DNA of 64,000 nucleotides from Methylobacterium sp. E-065. Its GTDB lineage: Bacteria > Pseudomonadota > Alphaproteobacteria > Rhizobiales > Beijerinckiaceae. Location of the stretch: assembly GCF_022829605.1 (NCBI RefSeq), contig NZ_JAKSYD010000128.1:118434-182433 (forward strand), written 5' to 3'. The notes beneath the pieces were generated by a model. The model was not told the DNA's origin and did not search any database. It was given only the letters and a program-made list of their open reading frames with translations. Shown here one piece after another: positions 35,603 to 44,504 of the stretch; the first letter of the stretch is position 1, and every line of letters starts with the position of its first letter. The position numbers and the translations under genes were made by a program.

Positions 35603-36820
35603 TTATAGTCCGGCGTACATCCGGCCCGGGTTGAGCACGCCGTTCGGATCGTGCGCCGTCTTGATCCCCGCACTGAGCCGCATCAGCGGCTCGGCGAGAG
35701 GTTCGAACACCGGCACGGCGGCACGCACGGCGTCGGGCGCGCGCACCAGCGTGGCGTGGCCGCCCTGCGCCCGCACGGCCTTGCGCACCGTATCGGCCCC
35801 GGCATCGCCCTCCGCGCCGGTGGCGAGCCAGATCAGGCCGCCGCCCCAGTCGAAGAACCAGCGCGCGTCGCGCTCGGCCGCCACCGCGGCCACGAGCGCC
35901 GGCCCGTGGGTCGGCGCCGTGGAGATCCGCCAGAGCGCCGCATCCCGGGGCTCGGCGAGCGGCGCGGCGTCGCGCACCGACCGCCAGAGGACGGCGCCGG
36001 CCTCGCCGTCGATGATCTCGGGCTGGCCGTAGCGCTTCAGCAGGCGCGTCAGCTCGCCCGTGCGGTAGTCGATCGAGTCCGAAAAGCCCTCCAGGCGCAT
36101 CAGCGTCCGCGCCTGCGAGGCGCCGATCCCGGCCGGAAGGTGCGCCGCCCCGGTCAGCTCGAAGGGCGAACCCAGAGCCTCCGACAGGGCCGTGATCGCC
36201 CGGGCATCGTCCAGGCCGGCGAAGGCCAGGGTGGCGACCCGCTCGCTCGCCGGTAGGACCTTGAAGGTCACCTCGGTGAGGAGCCCGAGGGTGCCGTGCG
36301 CGCCGGCCATCAGCTTCACGAGGTCGAGACCGGTGACGTTCTTCATCACCCGCCCGCCCGACTTGATCGCCTCGCCCCGTCCGTTGACGAAGCGCACGCC
36401 GATCAGGCTGTCCCGGGCGGCGCCGGCATTGATCCGCCGGGGGCCGGCATTGTTGATCGCCGCCACCGCCCCGAGGGTCGGTGCGCCGGTGGTGCCGTAG
36501 AGGCCGCGCAGGTCCATCGGCTCGAAGGGCAGAATCTGGCCCTTCGTGGCGAGCAGCGCCTCGACCTCGGCGAGCGGGGTCCCGGCTCGGGCGGCCACCA
36601 CCATCTCGGCGGGCTCGTAGAGGGTGACGCCGGTGAGCGCCTTCGCCGAGAGCGTCGCGCTGTCCTGCGCGGGGCGGCCGAGCCCCGCCGCGGTGCCGCC
36701 GCCTTCGAGCCGCAGGCGCTCGCCGCGCCCGGCCGCCGCCCGCACGATCTCCGCGGCCTCGGCCTCGGTGCCGGGCTCGTAGACGCCCATCGTTTCCGCC
36801 CCGGTCTTGTTTGAAACCAT
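35603..36820 (-). CDS. glcE: glycolate oxidase FAD-binding subunit
   Basis: It encodes 405 residues of the FAD-binding (PCMH/VAO-like) subunit of glycolate oxidase. RLEGGGTAAGLGRP, VVAARAGTPLAEVEALLA, GRVMKNVTGLDLVKLMAGAHG and the C-terminal HDPNGVLNPGRMYAGL are hallmark FAD-fold segments. Start at the ATG 36820-36818; a second ATG at 36790-36788 (MGVYEPGTEAEAAEIV) is an alternative. glcD, which usually precedes it, is not here: the upstream gene is a flippase. Therefore the complex depends on a GlcD encoded elsewhere. Confidence 0.95.
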   Translation of the reverse strand: MVSNKTGAETMGVYEPGTEAEAAEIVRAAAGRGERLRLEGGGTAAGLGRPAQDSATLSAKALTGVTLYEPAEMVVAARAGTPLAEVEALLATKGQILPFEPMDLRGLYGTTGAPTLGAVAAINNAGPRRINAGAARDSLIGVRFVNGRGEAIKSGGRVMKNVTGLDLVKLMAGAHGTLGLLTEVTFKVLPASERVATLAFAGLDDARAITALSEALGSPFELTGAAHLPAGIGASQARTLMRLEGFSDSIDYRTGELTRLLKRYGQPEIIDGEAGAVLWRSVRDAAPLAEPRDAALWRISTAPTHGPALVAAVAAERDARWFFDWGGGLIWLATGAEGDAGADTVRKAVRAQGGHATLVRAPDAVRAAVPVFEPLAEPLMRLSAGIKTAHDPNGVLNPGRMYAGL

Positions 36821-36930
36821 TCCACAGCGGGTGTCGCCGGAACGGCTTGCGGATTCAAGCGCAGGTGGAGTCGCGGGGTTTCAGCGGCTCGAATTCCTTG
36901 ATGGGCCGCTGGGCGGTCGAGGGGTGTGCT

Positions 36931-38373
36931 CTATTCCGCCGCCACGGCCCGCCCCGGGCGCAGCCGGCCGCCGATCTGCCGGCGCAGCCCGGCGATGTCG
37001 AAGATCCAGACCAGCGCCCCGTAGAGAACCATTCCGGCCGGGACCAGCACCGCCAGGGCGGTGGCCGGGGGCAGGTGGCGGAACGGCGCCAGCGCGAGGC
37101 CCATGGCCGAGCAGGCGAGCGCCGCCGCCCCGATCGAGCTCCAGGGCAGGTGGATGCGCTCCGGACCCGTGAGGACGCGCCAGCCGAGCCACAGCCCGGC
37201 CGTGGCCAGCCCGGTGCTCTGCGCCACGGCGACCCCGATCCCGCCCAGACGCTCCGGCAGGATCAGCAGGCCCACGCCGTTGACCGCGAGCCCGATCAGC
37301 GCCGAGGCGATCACCGGCAGGGTCCGGCGGCGGATCTGGAAGACCGGGTTGAGGGCGTAGAACATCATGGTCAGGCAGAACAGGCCCGGCATCAGCGCAA
37401 CGCTGTAGCTCTCGAACGGGCCGCGATAGGCGTCGGGCACCACCAGCGCCTGGAGCGCCGGCAGCACGGCCCAGAAGCCGACTGCGCATGGCGCCAGCAG
37501 CGCGAACACCATGCCGGCATTCTCGGCGACCTGCGCCTCGGCGGCGGCCCGGCCGCGCTGCTCCTCGGCCTGGACGGCGAGCTGGAACAGCAACAGGTCG
37601 AGGGCGGTGCCGAGCGTCATCATCGCGCGCGACGTGACGTCGGCGGCGAGCGCGAAGTAGCCGGCCTCCGCGAAGCCGGCATGGCCCGCGATCGCACCCC
37701 GGTTGACGAAGGCGACGCTCAGATAGGCGGTGTTGGCGGCGATCAGCGGCAGGCCGTAGCGCGCGAAGACCCGCCATGTGGCCGAGAGGCGCGGCCGCTC
37801 GAACGGCGTGCGCGGATCGCGCAGGGGATGACGCAGCAGCACGACCGCAAGGAACTGGCTCAAGCCCGCCGCCGCCAGCACCCAGGCCGGCTGCGGCAGC
37901 CACCATGCGGCGGCGGCCATCAACCCGAAGGCGAGGACGTTCTTCACCGCCACGAGGCCGAGATAGAGCTTCCCGTCGAACCGGGCACGCGCCAAAGCCG
38001 CGTGATAGTCGAACACCCCGATCCCGAGGGCCGCGAGCCCGGTGCCGCACAGGATGGCCGCGTGCCCGTCCGCCCCATCGGCGAAGCCGAAGGCGCCGCA
38101 CAGGGCGGCGGCGGCCAGCAGCAGCAGGCCGACCCGCAGGTAGGCCCGGTCGAGCCCGTGGCGGATCCACGGCTCGTCCGCGCGCACCCGCCCCGAATAG
38201 AAGCGCGTCGCGGAGAGCCGCAGCCATTCGAACAGCACCGTGTTGAGCACGGTCGCTCCGGTGGTGGCGAGGGCGAATCGCCCGAAATCGGCCGGACCGA
38301 GCAGCTTGGCGATCAGCAGGCCCAGAACGAAGTTGAGTCCCGCATTGATTATGAAGGCGGCGATCACGGCCAT
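36931..38373 (-). CDS. polysaccharide flippase (Wzx/PST-type) membrane protein
   Basis: It encodes 480 residues with about 12-14 transmembrane helices. The start AFIINAGLNFVLGLLIAKLLGPADFGRFALA is the family pattern in outline (GP-x-x-FG in loop one). It would export a lipid-linked oligosaccharide. It is diverged from the flippase at 3365-4780 and has no glycosyltransferase or polymerase neighbour. It lies 110 bases upstream of glcE on the same strand, but no functional link is evident. The 442-base upstream gap contains its promoter. Confidence 0.86.
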   Translation of the reverse strand: MAVIAAFIINAGLNFVLGLLIAKLLGPADFGRFALATTGATVLNTVLFEWLRLSATRFYSGRVRADEPWIRHGLDRAYLRVGLLLLAAAALCGAFGFADGADGHAAILCGTGLAALGIGVFDYHAALARARFDGKLYLGLVAVKNVLAFGLMAAAAWWLPQPAWVLAAAGLSQFLAVVLLRHPLRDPRTPFERPRLSATWRVFARYGLPLIAANTAYLSVAFVNRGAIAGHAGFAEAGYFALAADVTSRAMMTLGTALDLLLFQLAVQAEEQRGRAAAEAQVAENAGMVFALLAPCAVGFWAVLPALQALVVPDAYRGPFESYSVALMPGLFCLTMMFYALNPVFQIRRRTLPVIASALIGLAVNGVGLLILPERLGGIGVAVAQSTGLATAGLWLGWRVLTGPERIHLPWSSIGAAALACSAMGLALAPFRHLPPATALAVLVPAGMVLYGALVWIFDIAGLRRQIGGRLRPGRAVAAE

Positions 38374-38815
38374 GAACGGCGTCTCACGGGTGGCGGGGTC
38401 TTTCGGGCGGTCGCTGCGCTATAGCGCGGTCGCCGTAAAACTCTTTTAACGGGGCAGCATCGCGGCAGAGACCAGTATCGCATAGTCCGGTCCCGCGGCC
38501 GGGGACGGGTCGATACCGCAACCGGCGGACCCGCTGGCGCTCCAGCATGATTCGCGATGCCTGACATCGGAAGCGGTACGCGGCACCTCGGCACGGGGCA
38601 GCCTGAGGTGATCTGATTTCGCGTCGATGAACTGTCGATTAAGTCCTAAGACATTCATTCCGGTAAAAAGAGAATAATCTCGTATTTAAATACAGAACCG
38701 TAATCTCAGGACATTGTTGATTCAGTGCCCGCCGGTTCGGCCTCGTCGGAGGCATCGGGTATGGCTCCGGCTCGGGGTGAGGTTGTGGGTCGGACAACCT
38801 CCACGGCCGTGACTT
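38374..38815. other. intergenic region with AT-rich tract
   Basis: About 440 bases between the flippase and GNAT genes. The stretch 38620-38720 is AT-rich (TCGTATTTAAATACAG near 38680, with the 10-bp palindrome GTATTTAAATAC around it) in contrast to its surroundings. It may hold a promoter for the flippase. No gene or dispersed repeat recognised. Confidence 0.4.
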
Positions 38816-39322
38816 CTACAGCGCGCGCTCGTAGCGCCACGCCTCCATCCCGTCTTCATAATAGTCGGGCCGCACCGCGAAGCGGGTGTAGCCCCGGCGC
38901 TCGTAGAGCCGGATCCCGGCGCCATTGTCGGCCCGGACCTCGAGCCGCAGGCGGTCGCAGCCATGGGCGCGCGCGCGCGCCTCCGCGGCGTCGAGGAGCT
39001 TGCCGCCGAGCCCGAGGCCGCCGCGATTCGGCGCCACCGCGATCGAGGCCAGCCGGGCGATCCGGCTGCTGCGCCGCCGCTCCAGCACCGCCGCACCGAC
39101 CAGCACGGGGGTCGGATCCCCGTCCGGCGGATCGATTAGCGCCGCCAGCACGTCCATCGTGGGCGAGCCGATCGCGTGGCGGATCGCCCGGCGTTCGGCC
39201 CGGTCGATGGCGAAGGCGGCGTGTTCCAGGGCGACGAGGGCGTCGAGATCGGCGAGCGTGGCGGTGCGGATCGTCGGCTCGGGGAGCCCGGCGCCGACCG
39301 GGTTGCGCAAGGGGGCGCTCAT
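38816..39322 (-). CDS. GNAT-family N-acetyltransferase (RimI-like)
   Basis: It encodes 168 residues with the GNAT acetyl-CoA motif RIARLASIAVAPNRGGLGLGGKLLDAAEARARAHG, read in outline as V-x-P-x-x-x-G-x-G-x-x-L, and the C-terminal GIRLYERRGYTRF typical of RimI-like enzymes. Substrate unknown. Its start codon lies in a 14-base tandem repeat (GCGCTCATCGACGG twice plus a partial third copy, 39309-39350), so three ATG codons in different frames precede it; only the innermost is in frame. Transcribed away from the speF leader. Confidence 0.85.
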   Translation of the reverse strand: MSAPLRNPVGAGLPEPTIRTATLADLDALVALEHAAFAIDRAERRAIRHAIGSPTMDVLAALIDPPDGDPTPVLVGAAVLERRRSSRIARLASIAVAPNRGGLGLGGKLLDAAEARARAHGCDRLRLEVRADNGAGIRLYERRGYTRFAVRPDYYEDGMEAWRYERAL

Positions 39323-40078
39323 CGACGGGCGCTCATCGACGGGCGCTCATTGGGGGGACGCTCACGCCTGCGCCATCGCGATGGATCTGCCCGGCCCGCC
39401 CATCGATCACTCACCCGAATACCCCGCCGTCAGATGCCCGCTTCCGCGGCACTTGGGAAGCCCGTTCGGCCGGCCGGGGCGCCCGGAATGCGCTGTTTTT
39501 GCAACGGCCGGCTCCGACTGTGGATGGCGGCCGAAAAAGCCAGTCCTCCAGGTTGTGTCGCCCTTGCCGCCCGGGGGCATCCCCCATATATGCGCCTTGC
39601 CCAATTTCGCACGTGCCTGTGGCCGCGTGTCGGTTGGTGGGCATCCGGTCAACTGCCGGACAGCCGCCAGGGGTCTTAAAGGATCGATGGTCGCAAGGGT
39701 GGATCCCTACGGCCGGCATCCAGGTGGCAACACCGGACCCCGACAACAACCGGCAGCCGGAGGCGAAACCGGCGAACCCCGCTCTCCACGGGGGACGCAG
39801 CTTAAAGCAACGACGAACGGGCTTTTTTGGTCTCGTCGGCCCTCCAAAGGCCGGCACCGAAGAGGCTTGTTTCATCTTTGCCCGGCGTGCGGTGGGGGTC
39901 CTCCCTTCCAATCCACGGCAGCTTCCGGGTGCTCTGCGCCCGCACCGACGCACGCGTCTCCAAAGCGCGTGGGCCGGAGCGACGCATCGCCCCCTGACGC
40001 CGACGGCCGGTCCTGGCCGTCATCTTCGACAGCGCGCCCCGCGTAAGGGCGCTCGCGAACCCGTGCCGGGAGACGACC
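39323..40078 (+). ncRNA. long leader of the PLP decarboxylase gene, candidate speF RNA element
   Basis: Over 700 bases without a convincing gene precede the decarboxylase. Published comparative work describes a conserved speF RNA motif longer than 400 nt upstream of alphaproteobacterial ornithine decarboxylase genes, so this leader is the expected place. Hairpins visible near the start are GACGGCC/GGCCGTC at 40002-40021 and GCGCCC/GGGCGC at 40034-40052. A T6 run follows GGGC at 39819-39827, a possible early stop. The leader probably starts near 39600-39660. Whether it matches the speF covariance model was not tested. Confidence 0.5.
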
Positions 40079-41245
40079 ATGACCGACCGCATCCGTGACT
40101 ACCTGCGCGTGCGCCGCGACCTCGGTCAGGACGAGGGCCCCGTGATGGTCCTCGATCTCGATGTCGTGCGCGACAACTACACCGCCTTCGCGCGCTCCCT
40201 GCCGGACACGAGGGTGTTCTACGCCGTGAAGGCGAACCCGGCCCCCGAGGTGCTGCGCCTGCTCGCCGAGATGGGCTCCTGCTTCGACACCGCCTCGGTG
40301 GCCGAGATGGAGATGGTGCTGGCCGCCGGCGCCACCGCCGACCGGATCTCCTTCGGCAACACCATCAAGAAGGAGCGCTGCATCGGCCGCGCCCTCAAGC
40401 TCGGCATCCGCCTGTTCGCGGTGGATTGCCAAGCCGAGGTCGAGAAGATCGCCCGGGCCTCCGAGGCGCTGGGCGTGCCCACCGGCGCGGTGCGGGTGTT
40501 CTGCCGCATCCTGTGCGACGGCGCGGGCGCCGACTGGCCGCTCTCGCGCAAGTTCGGCTGCGTGCCCGAGATGGCCGCGGACGTGCTGGAGCACGCCCAC
40601 CGCCAGGGGCTGGAGGCCTACGGCATCTCGTTCCATGTCGGCTCGCAGCAGGGCAACACCGAGGCCTGGGACGGGGCGCTCGGCTCCGCGGCGGCGATCT
40701 TCCACGAATGCGCCGAGCGCGGCATCGGCCTGTCGATGGTCAATCTCGGCGGTGGCTTCCCGACCCAGTACCTCAAGGCGGTGCCCGGGGTGGAGAGCTA
40801 CGGCGAGGCGATCTTCCGCGGGCTCACCAAGCATTTCGGCAACCGGATCCCCGAGACGATCATCGAGCCGGGCCGCGGCATGGTCGGCAATGCCGGCCTG
40901 ATCGAGGCTGAGGTCGTCTTGGTGTCCAAGAAGTCCGCGGATGCCGACGAGGTCCGATGGGTCTACCTCGACATCGGCAAGTTCGGTGGGCTGGCCGAGA
41001 CCATGGACGAGGCGATCCGCTACCCGATCCGCACCGCGCGGGACGGGGAGGCGACCGAGCCCTGCGTCATCGCCGGGCCGACCTGCGACTCGGTGGACGT
41101 GCTCTACGAGCGTCAGCTCTACCCGCTGCCGATCTCCCTCTCGATCGGCGACAAGGTGCTGATCGAGGGCGCGGGCGCCTACACCACCACCTACGCGGCG
41201 GTGGCGTTCAACGGCTTCCCGCCTCTTCAGCAGATCGTGATCTGA
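40079..41245 (+). CDS. speF: type III PLP-dependent lysine/ornithine decarboxylase
   Basis: It makes putrescine or cadaverine by decarboxylating ornithine or lysine in the cytoplasm, acting as a dimer. 388 residues, eukaryotic-type alanine-racemase fold. RVFYAVKANP holds the PLP lysine (K51); HVGSQ (186-190), NLGGGFP (222-228) and EPGRG (263-267) bind the cofactor phosphate; GPTCDSVD (C336, D337) is the catalytic loop from the partner subunit, whose CDS-D form marks decarboxylases acting on ornithine, lysine or both. ATG with GGGAGACG upstream. The long leader implies regulation at the RNA level. Confidence 0.93.
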   Translation: MTDRIRDYLRVRRDLGQDEGPVMVLDLDVVRDNYTAFARSLPDTRVFYAVKANPAPEVLRLLAEMGSCFDTASVAEMEMVLAAGATADRISFGNTIKKERCIGRALKLGIRLFAVDCQAEVEKIARASEALGVPTGAVRVFCRILCDGAGADWPLSRKFGCVPEMAADVLEHAHRQGLEAYGISFHVGSQQGNTEAWDGALGSAAAIFHECAERGIGLSMVNLGGGFPTQYLKAVPGVESYGEAIFRGLTKHFGNRIPETIIEPGRGMVGNAGLIEAEVVLVSKKSADADEVRWVYLDIGKFGGLAETMDEAIRYPIRTARDGEATEPCVIAGPTCDSVDVLYERQLYPLPISLSIGDKVLIEGAGAYTTTYAAVAFNGFPPLQQIVI

Positions 41246-41494
41246 TTATTGCGGCCTGAGACTGGGTCCGTTTGAAGGGCCGTGACGTTGCTGCCCCTGC
41301 GAGCGAAATGAAGCAATCCGGTAACGCCAGGGCGATAACGCTCGCGCGGTCCTGGGTCACGTCGCTCCGTTCGTAACGGCGGCGCGGGCGACCGTGCCGA
41401 ACGCTGACCTTCACCACCGCTTCGACCGAGGGCACCCGGCTCTCGGCCTCAAAAGATCGCTTCTCCCGCATGTCGGCCCGGGGAGGGCATTGTG

Positions 41495-42046
41495 ATGATC
41501 GAGATCCGCGCGGAGCATCTCAACCACGTCCCGGCGCGCGAGCGCCTGCTCGACGCGTGCTTTCCCGGCAACCGCCGCGCCAAGACTTCTGAGCGCCTGC
41601 GCGAGGGCCGTCTGCCGGCGCGCGGACTCGCCTTCGCGGCGACCCGGGCCGGTCGCCTCGTCGGCACGCTGCGGCTGTGGCATGTCGAGACCGGCGACGC
41701 CCGCCCGGCGCTGCTGCTCGGTCCGCTCGCGGTCGATCCGGCGATCCAGGGCCAGGGGCTCGGCTCGGTGATGATGCAGGCGGCTCTGGGCCGGGCCGAA
41801 TCGCTCGGCCACGGCGCCGTGCTGCTGGTCGGCGACGCGCCCTACTACGCCCGCTTCGGCTTCGACCGGGCGCTTGCGGACGGCCTGACCCTGCCCGGAC
41901 CGTTCGAGCGCGCGCGTTTCCTCGGGCTGGAACTGCGTGCAGGCGCGCTGACGGGCGCCGAGGGGCTTGTCCGGGCGACCGGCGTGCTGTCGCCGGCCGA
42001 TGCGGCGGCCAACGAGGCCCAGGTCGCGCGACGACACGCTGCCTGA
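41495..42046 (+). CDS. GNAT-family N-acetyltransferase (YhbS-like)
   Basis: It encodes 183 residues from the ATG at 41495; a GTG three bases earlier is equally possible with GGGGAGGG upstream. The motif LLLGPLAVDPAIQGQGLGSVMMQAAL is the acetyl-CoA loop (V-x-P-x-x-Q-G-x-G) and VLLVGDAPYYARFGF the typical YhbS strand-helix. Substrate unknown. It is followed by an inverted copy of the 109-bp repeat. Confidence 0.88.
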   Translation: MIEIRAEHLNHVPARERLLDACFPGNRRAKTSERLREGRLPARGLAFAATRAGRLVGTLRLWHVETGDARPALLLGPLAVDPAIQGQGLGSVMMQAALGRAESLGHGAVLLVGDAPYYARFGFDRALADGLTLPGPFERARFLGLELRAGALTGAEGLVRATGVLSPADAAANEAQVARRHAA

Positions 42047-42071
42047 GCGGAGTCATCTTTGACCCAGGGCA

Positions 42072-42176
42072 CCGGGTTTCCAAAGGGTTGAAGCCCTTTG
42101 GCGGGGTCTGGGGGCGGAGCCCAGCAGTTCCAGGGCGCTGCCCTGGACCCGCGAAAGGTCGAGACCTTTCGAAACC
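42072..42176 (-). repeat. dispersed repeat, copy 2 inverted (GGGCTCCGCCC family)
   Basis: The reverse complement runs GGTTTCGAAAGG, TTTCGCGGGTCCAGGGCAG, GCCCTGG, GGGCTCCGCCC, CCGCCAAAGGGCT, CCCTTTGGAAACCCGG, in the same order as 13322-13430. It lies in the gap between the GNAT and dgcN genes and may also end transcription of the former. Confidence 0.88.
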
Positions 42177-42323
42177 AGGACTGGAGCTTCTAGCCTGAAC
42201 GCAGCCCCGGCATGCACCCGATGGCGGCCGCGTCCACTGCGCTGGCCGGCCACATGCATTGCGCCGAACGGTCGCGATCCCGCATAGACGGTCCGCCGGC
42301 CTCCGGAGAAGGTTGCTCGACCG

Positions 42324-43337
42324 ATGCAGATCGCCACGCCCTACCTGATGTTCCTGGGCGACGTGCCCGATACGCTGGCGGCCAAGACCGCCTACGGGAT
42401 CAAGGATTGGCGCCCCGAATGGTGCGTCGGCCAAATGCGCCTGCCGGGCTGCGCCGCCGACCTCGGCATTCCCGACATGACCCTGCCCGAGGCCCTGGCG
42501 AAGGGCTGCCGCACCCTGGTGATCGGCGTCGTCAACGCCGGCGGCGTGCTGCCGGACCATTGGGTGAAGGAGATCGTCGCGGCGATCGAGGCGGGGCTCG
42601 ATGTGGCGAGCGGCCTGCACGTGAAGCTCGGCGCGGTGCCGGCCATCGCGGAGGCCGCCGCGCGGCGCGGTCGCCAGCTCCACGATGTGCGCCACACCGA
42701 CGAGCGCTTCCCCACCGGCAAGGGCACCAAGCGGGCGGGCCGGCGCCTGCTCACCGTCGGGACCGATTGCTCGGTGGGCAAGAAGTACACCGTGCTGGCC
42801 CTGGAGCGCGGGATGCGTGAGCGCGGCCTCGATGCCGATTTCTGCGCCACCGGCCAGACCGGCGTGTTCATATCCGGCAAAGGCGTCGCGATCGACGCCG
42901 TGGTGGCCGATTTCATCTCGGGCGCCGTCGAGTCGATCTCGCCCGAGGCCGACTCGAATCACTGGGACCTGCTCGAGGGCCAGGGCTCACTGTTCCACCC
43001 GTCCTTCGCGGGGGTGAGCCTCGGGCTTCTGCACGGCGCCCAGGCCGATGCCTTCGTGGTCTGCCACGAGCCGACCCGCACCACGATGCGCGGCGTGAAG
43101 CACCCGCTGCCGACGATCCAGCAGGTGATCGACCTCACCGTTCAGCTCGGCAGCCTGACCAACCCGGCGATCAAGCCGGTTGGCATCGCGATCAACACCC
43201 AGGCGCTCGGCGAAGCCGAGGCCCGGGCCTTCCTGGAGAAGGTCGGGGCAGAGCACGGCCTGCCCGCCACCGACCCGGTCCGGTTCGGCGTCGACGCGCT
43301 GGTCGATCGGATCGTCGCCGACTTCCCGGGAGCCTGA
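42324..43337 (+). CDS. dgcN: D-glutamate N-acetyltransferase DgcN (DUF1611)
   Basis: It encodes 337 residues of the DUF1611 family. RLLTVGTDCSVGKKYT (about 141-156) is a P-loop-like motif and CATGQTGVFISGKGVAIDAV plus VCHEPTRTTMRG are conserved blocks. In characterised marine bacteria, DgcN acetylates D-glutamate and DgcA then epimerises the product. Here dgcA follows after one base, so the same pathway for D-glutamate use is inferred. Cytoplasmic. The ATG at 42324 has GGAGAAGG upstream. Confidence 0.87.
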   Translation: MQIATPYLMFLGDVPDTLAAKTAYGIKDWRPEWCVGQMRLPGCAADLGIPDMTLPEALAKGCRTLVIGVVNAGGVLPDHWVKEIVAAIEAGLDVASGLHVKLGAVPAIAEAAARRGRQLHDVRHTDERFPTGKGTKRAGRRLLTVGTDCSVGKKYTVLALERGMRERGLDADFCATGQTGVFISGKGVAIDAVVADFISGAVESISPEADSNHWDLLEGQGSLFHPSFAGVSLGLLHGAQADAFVVCHEPTRTTMRGVKHPLPTIQQVIDLTVQLGSLTNPAIKPVGIAINTQALGEAEARAFLEKVGAEHGLPATDPVRFGVDALVDRIVADFPGA

Positions 43338-43338
43338 C

Positions 43339-44322
43339 ATGGCCCGCCGCCTGACCCTCGCCGTCGAGCGCTTCCCGATCGCGGGCGCCTTCACGATCTC
43401 CCGCGGCAGCCGCACCGAGATCGCCGTGGTGGTGGCGACCATCACGGACGCGAACGGGGTCGGGCGCGGCGAATGCGTGCCCTATCCGCGCTACGGCGAG
43501 AGCGTCGAGAGCGTCAGCGTCCTGATCGAGAGGCAGGCGGAGGCGATCGCGGCCGGGATCGGGCGCGACGCGTTGATGGCCCGCATGAAGGCGGGCGCGG
43601 CGCGCAATGCCCTCGACTGCGCGCTGTTCGACCTCGAAGCCAAGCTCCTGGGCCGCCCCGCCTGGGCCATCGCCGGGCTCGGCGAGCCCCGGCCGGCCAT
43701 CACCGCCTACACGCTGAGCCTCGGCACGCCGGAGAGCATGGAAGAAGCCGCCCGCAAGGCGGCCCACCGGCCGCTGCTGAAGGTGAAGCTCGGCGGGGCG
43801 GGCGACCCGGAGCGCATCGCCGCCGTGCGGGCCGGGGCGCCGGAATCCCGGCTGATCGTCGACGCCAACGAGGCGTGGCGGCCGGAGACCATCGAGGCCA
43901 ACCTCACCGCCTGCCTGAACGCCGGCGTCGCGCTGATCGAGCAGCCGCTTCCGGCCGATGCCGACGCCCTGCTCGCTGAGATCCCGCATCCGGTCCCGGT
44001 CTGCGCCGACGAAAGCCTGCACGACCGTGCCGGCCTCGACGCGCTGGCCGGTCGCTACGACGCGATCAACATCAAGCTCGACAAGACCGGCGGCCTGACC
44101 GAGGCGGTGCTGCTCGTTCAGGAGGCGAAGGCGCGGGGGCTCGCCATCATGGTCGGCTGCATGCTCGGCACCTCGCTCGGCATGGCGCCGGCGGCTCTCC
44201 TGGCGAACGACGCGGATTTCGTCGATCTCGACGGCCCGCTGCTGCTCGCCCGCGACCGTGATACGCCGCTACGCTACGAGGGGAGCCTGATGTATCCGCC
44301 CACGCCGGAGCTGTGGGGATAG
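43339..44322 (+). CDS. dgcA: N-acetyl-D-glutamate racemase DgcA (dipeptide-epimerase-like, enolase superfamily)
   Basis: It encodes 327 residues of the mandelate racemase/muconate lactonising group. KVKLGG (K148, K150), VDANEAW (D175), EQPLP (E201), CADESLHD (D224, E225) and NIKLDKTGGL (K246, K249) place the two acid-base lysines and the three metal ligands, all intact. By homology alone it would be called L-Ala-D/L-Glu epimerase; the dgcN neighbour favours N-acetyl-glutamate racemase. Cytoplasmic, Mg2+-dependent. It ends just before a hairpin. Confidence 0.88.
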   Translation: MARRLTLAVERFPIAGAFTISRGSRTEIAVVVATITDANGVGRGECVPYPRYGESVESVSVLIERQAEAIAAGIGRDALMARMKAGAARNALDCALFDLEAKLLGRPAWAIAGLGEPRPAITAYTLSLGTPESMEEAARKAAHRPLLKVKLGGAGDPERIAAVRAGAPESRLIVDANEAWRPETIEANLTACLNAGVALIEQPLPADADALLAEIPHPVPVCADESLHDRAGLDALAGRYDAINIKLDKTGGLTEAVLLVQEAKARGLAIMVGCMLGTSLGMAPAALLANDADFVDLDGPLLLARDRDTPLRYEGSLMYPPTPELWG

Positions 44323-44326
44323 GATT

Positions 44327-44351
44327 CGCCCCGCCTGTCACCTGCGGGGCG
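44327..44351 (+). terminator. hairpin after dgcA
   Basis: An 8-bp stem CGCCCCGC/GCGGGGCG with loop CTGTCACCT starts 5 bases after the dgcA stop. No T-run. Confidence 0.55.
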
Positions 44352-44504
44352 TCACAACCCGTTTGGGATTAGGTATACCAGAAGGCTTGCCTTCCGTCCG
44401 CCCGGCTGCCATCCATCGCGGATGCCAGTGTCGTCGTGAGTCAACGCGCCGTCCCCGGCAGCCCGATAACAGAACAGCAAGTCTCAATGCTGGGGAGGAA
44501 CGAC

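Noticed and set aside
39411..39953. Leftward 180-residue frame in the decarboxylase leader
   Set aside because: No ribosome site and low-complexity content; a long untranslated leader explains the region better.
41208..41471. Leftward 87-residue frame after speF
   Set aside because: Overlaps the end of speF and a repeat-like segment; such frames are typical false calls from repeats.
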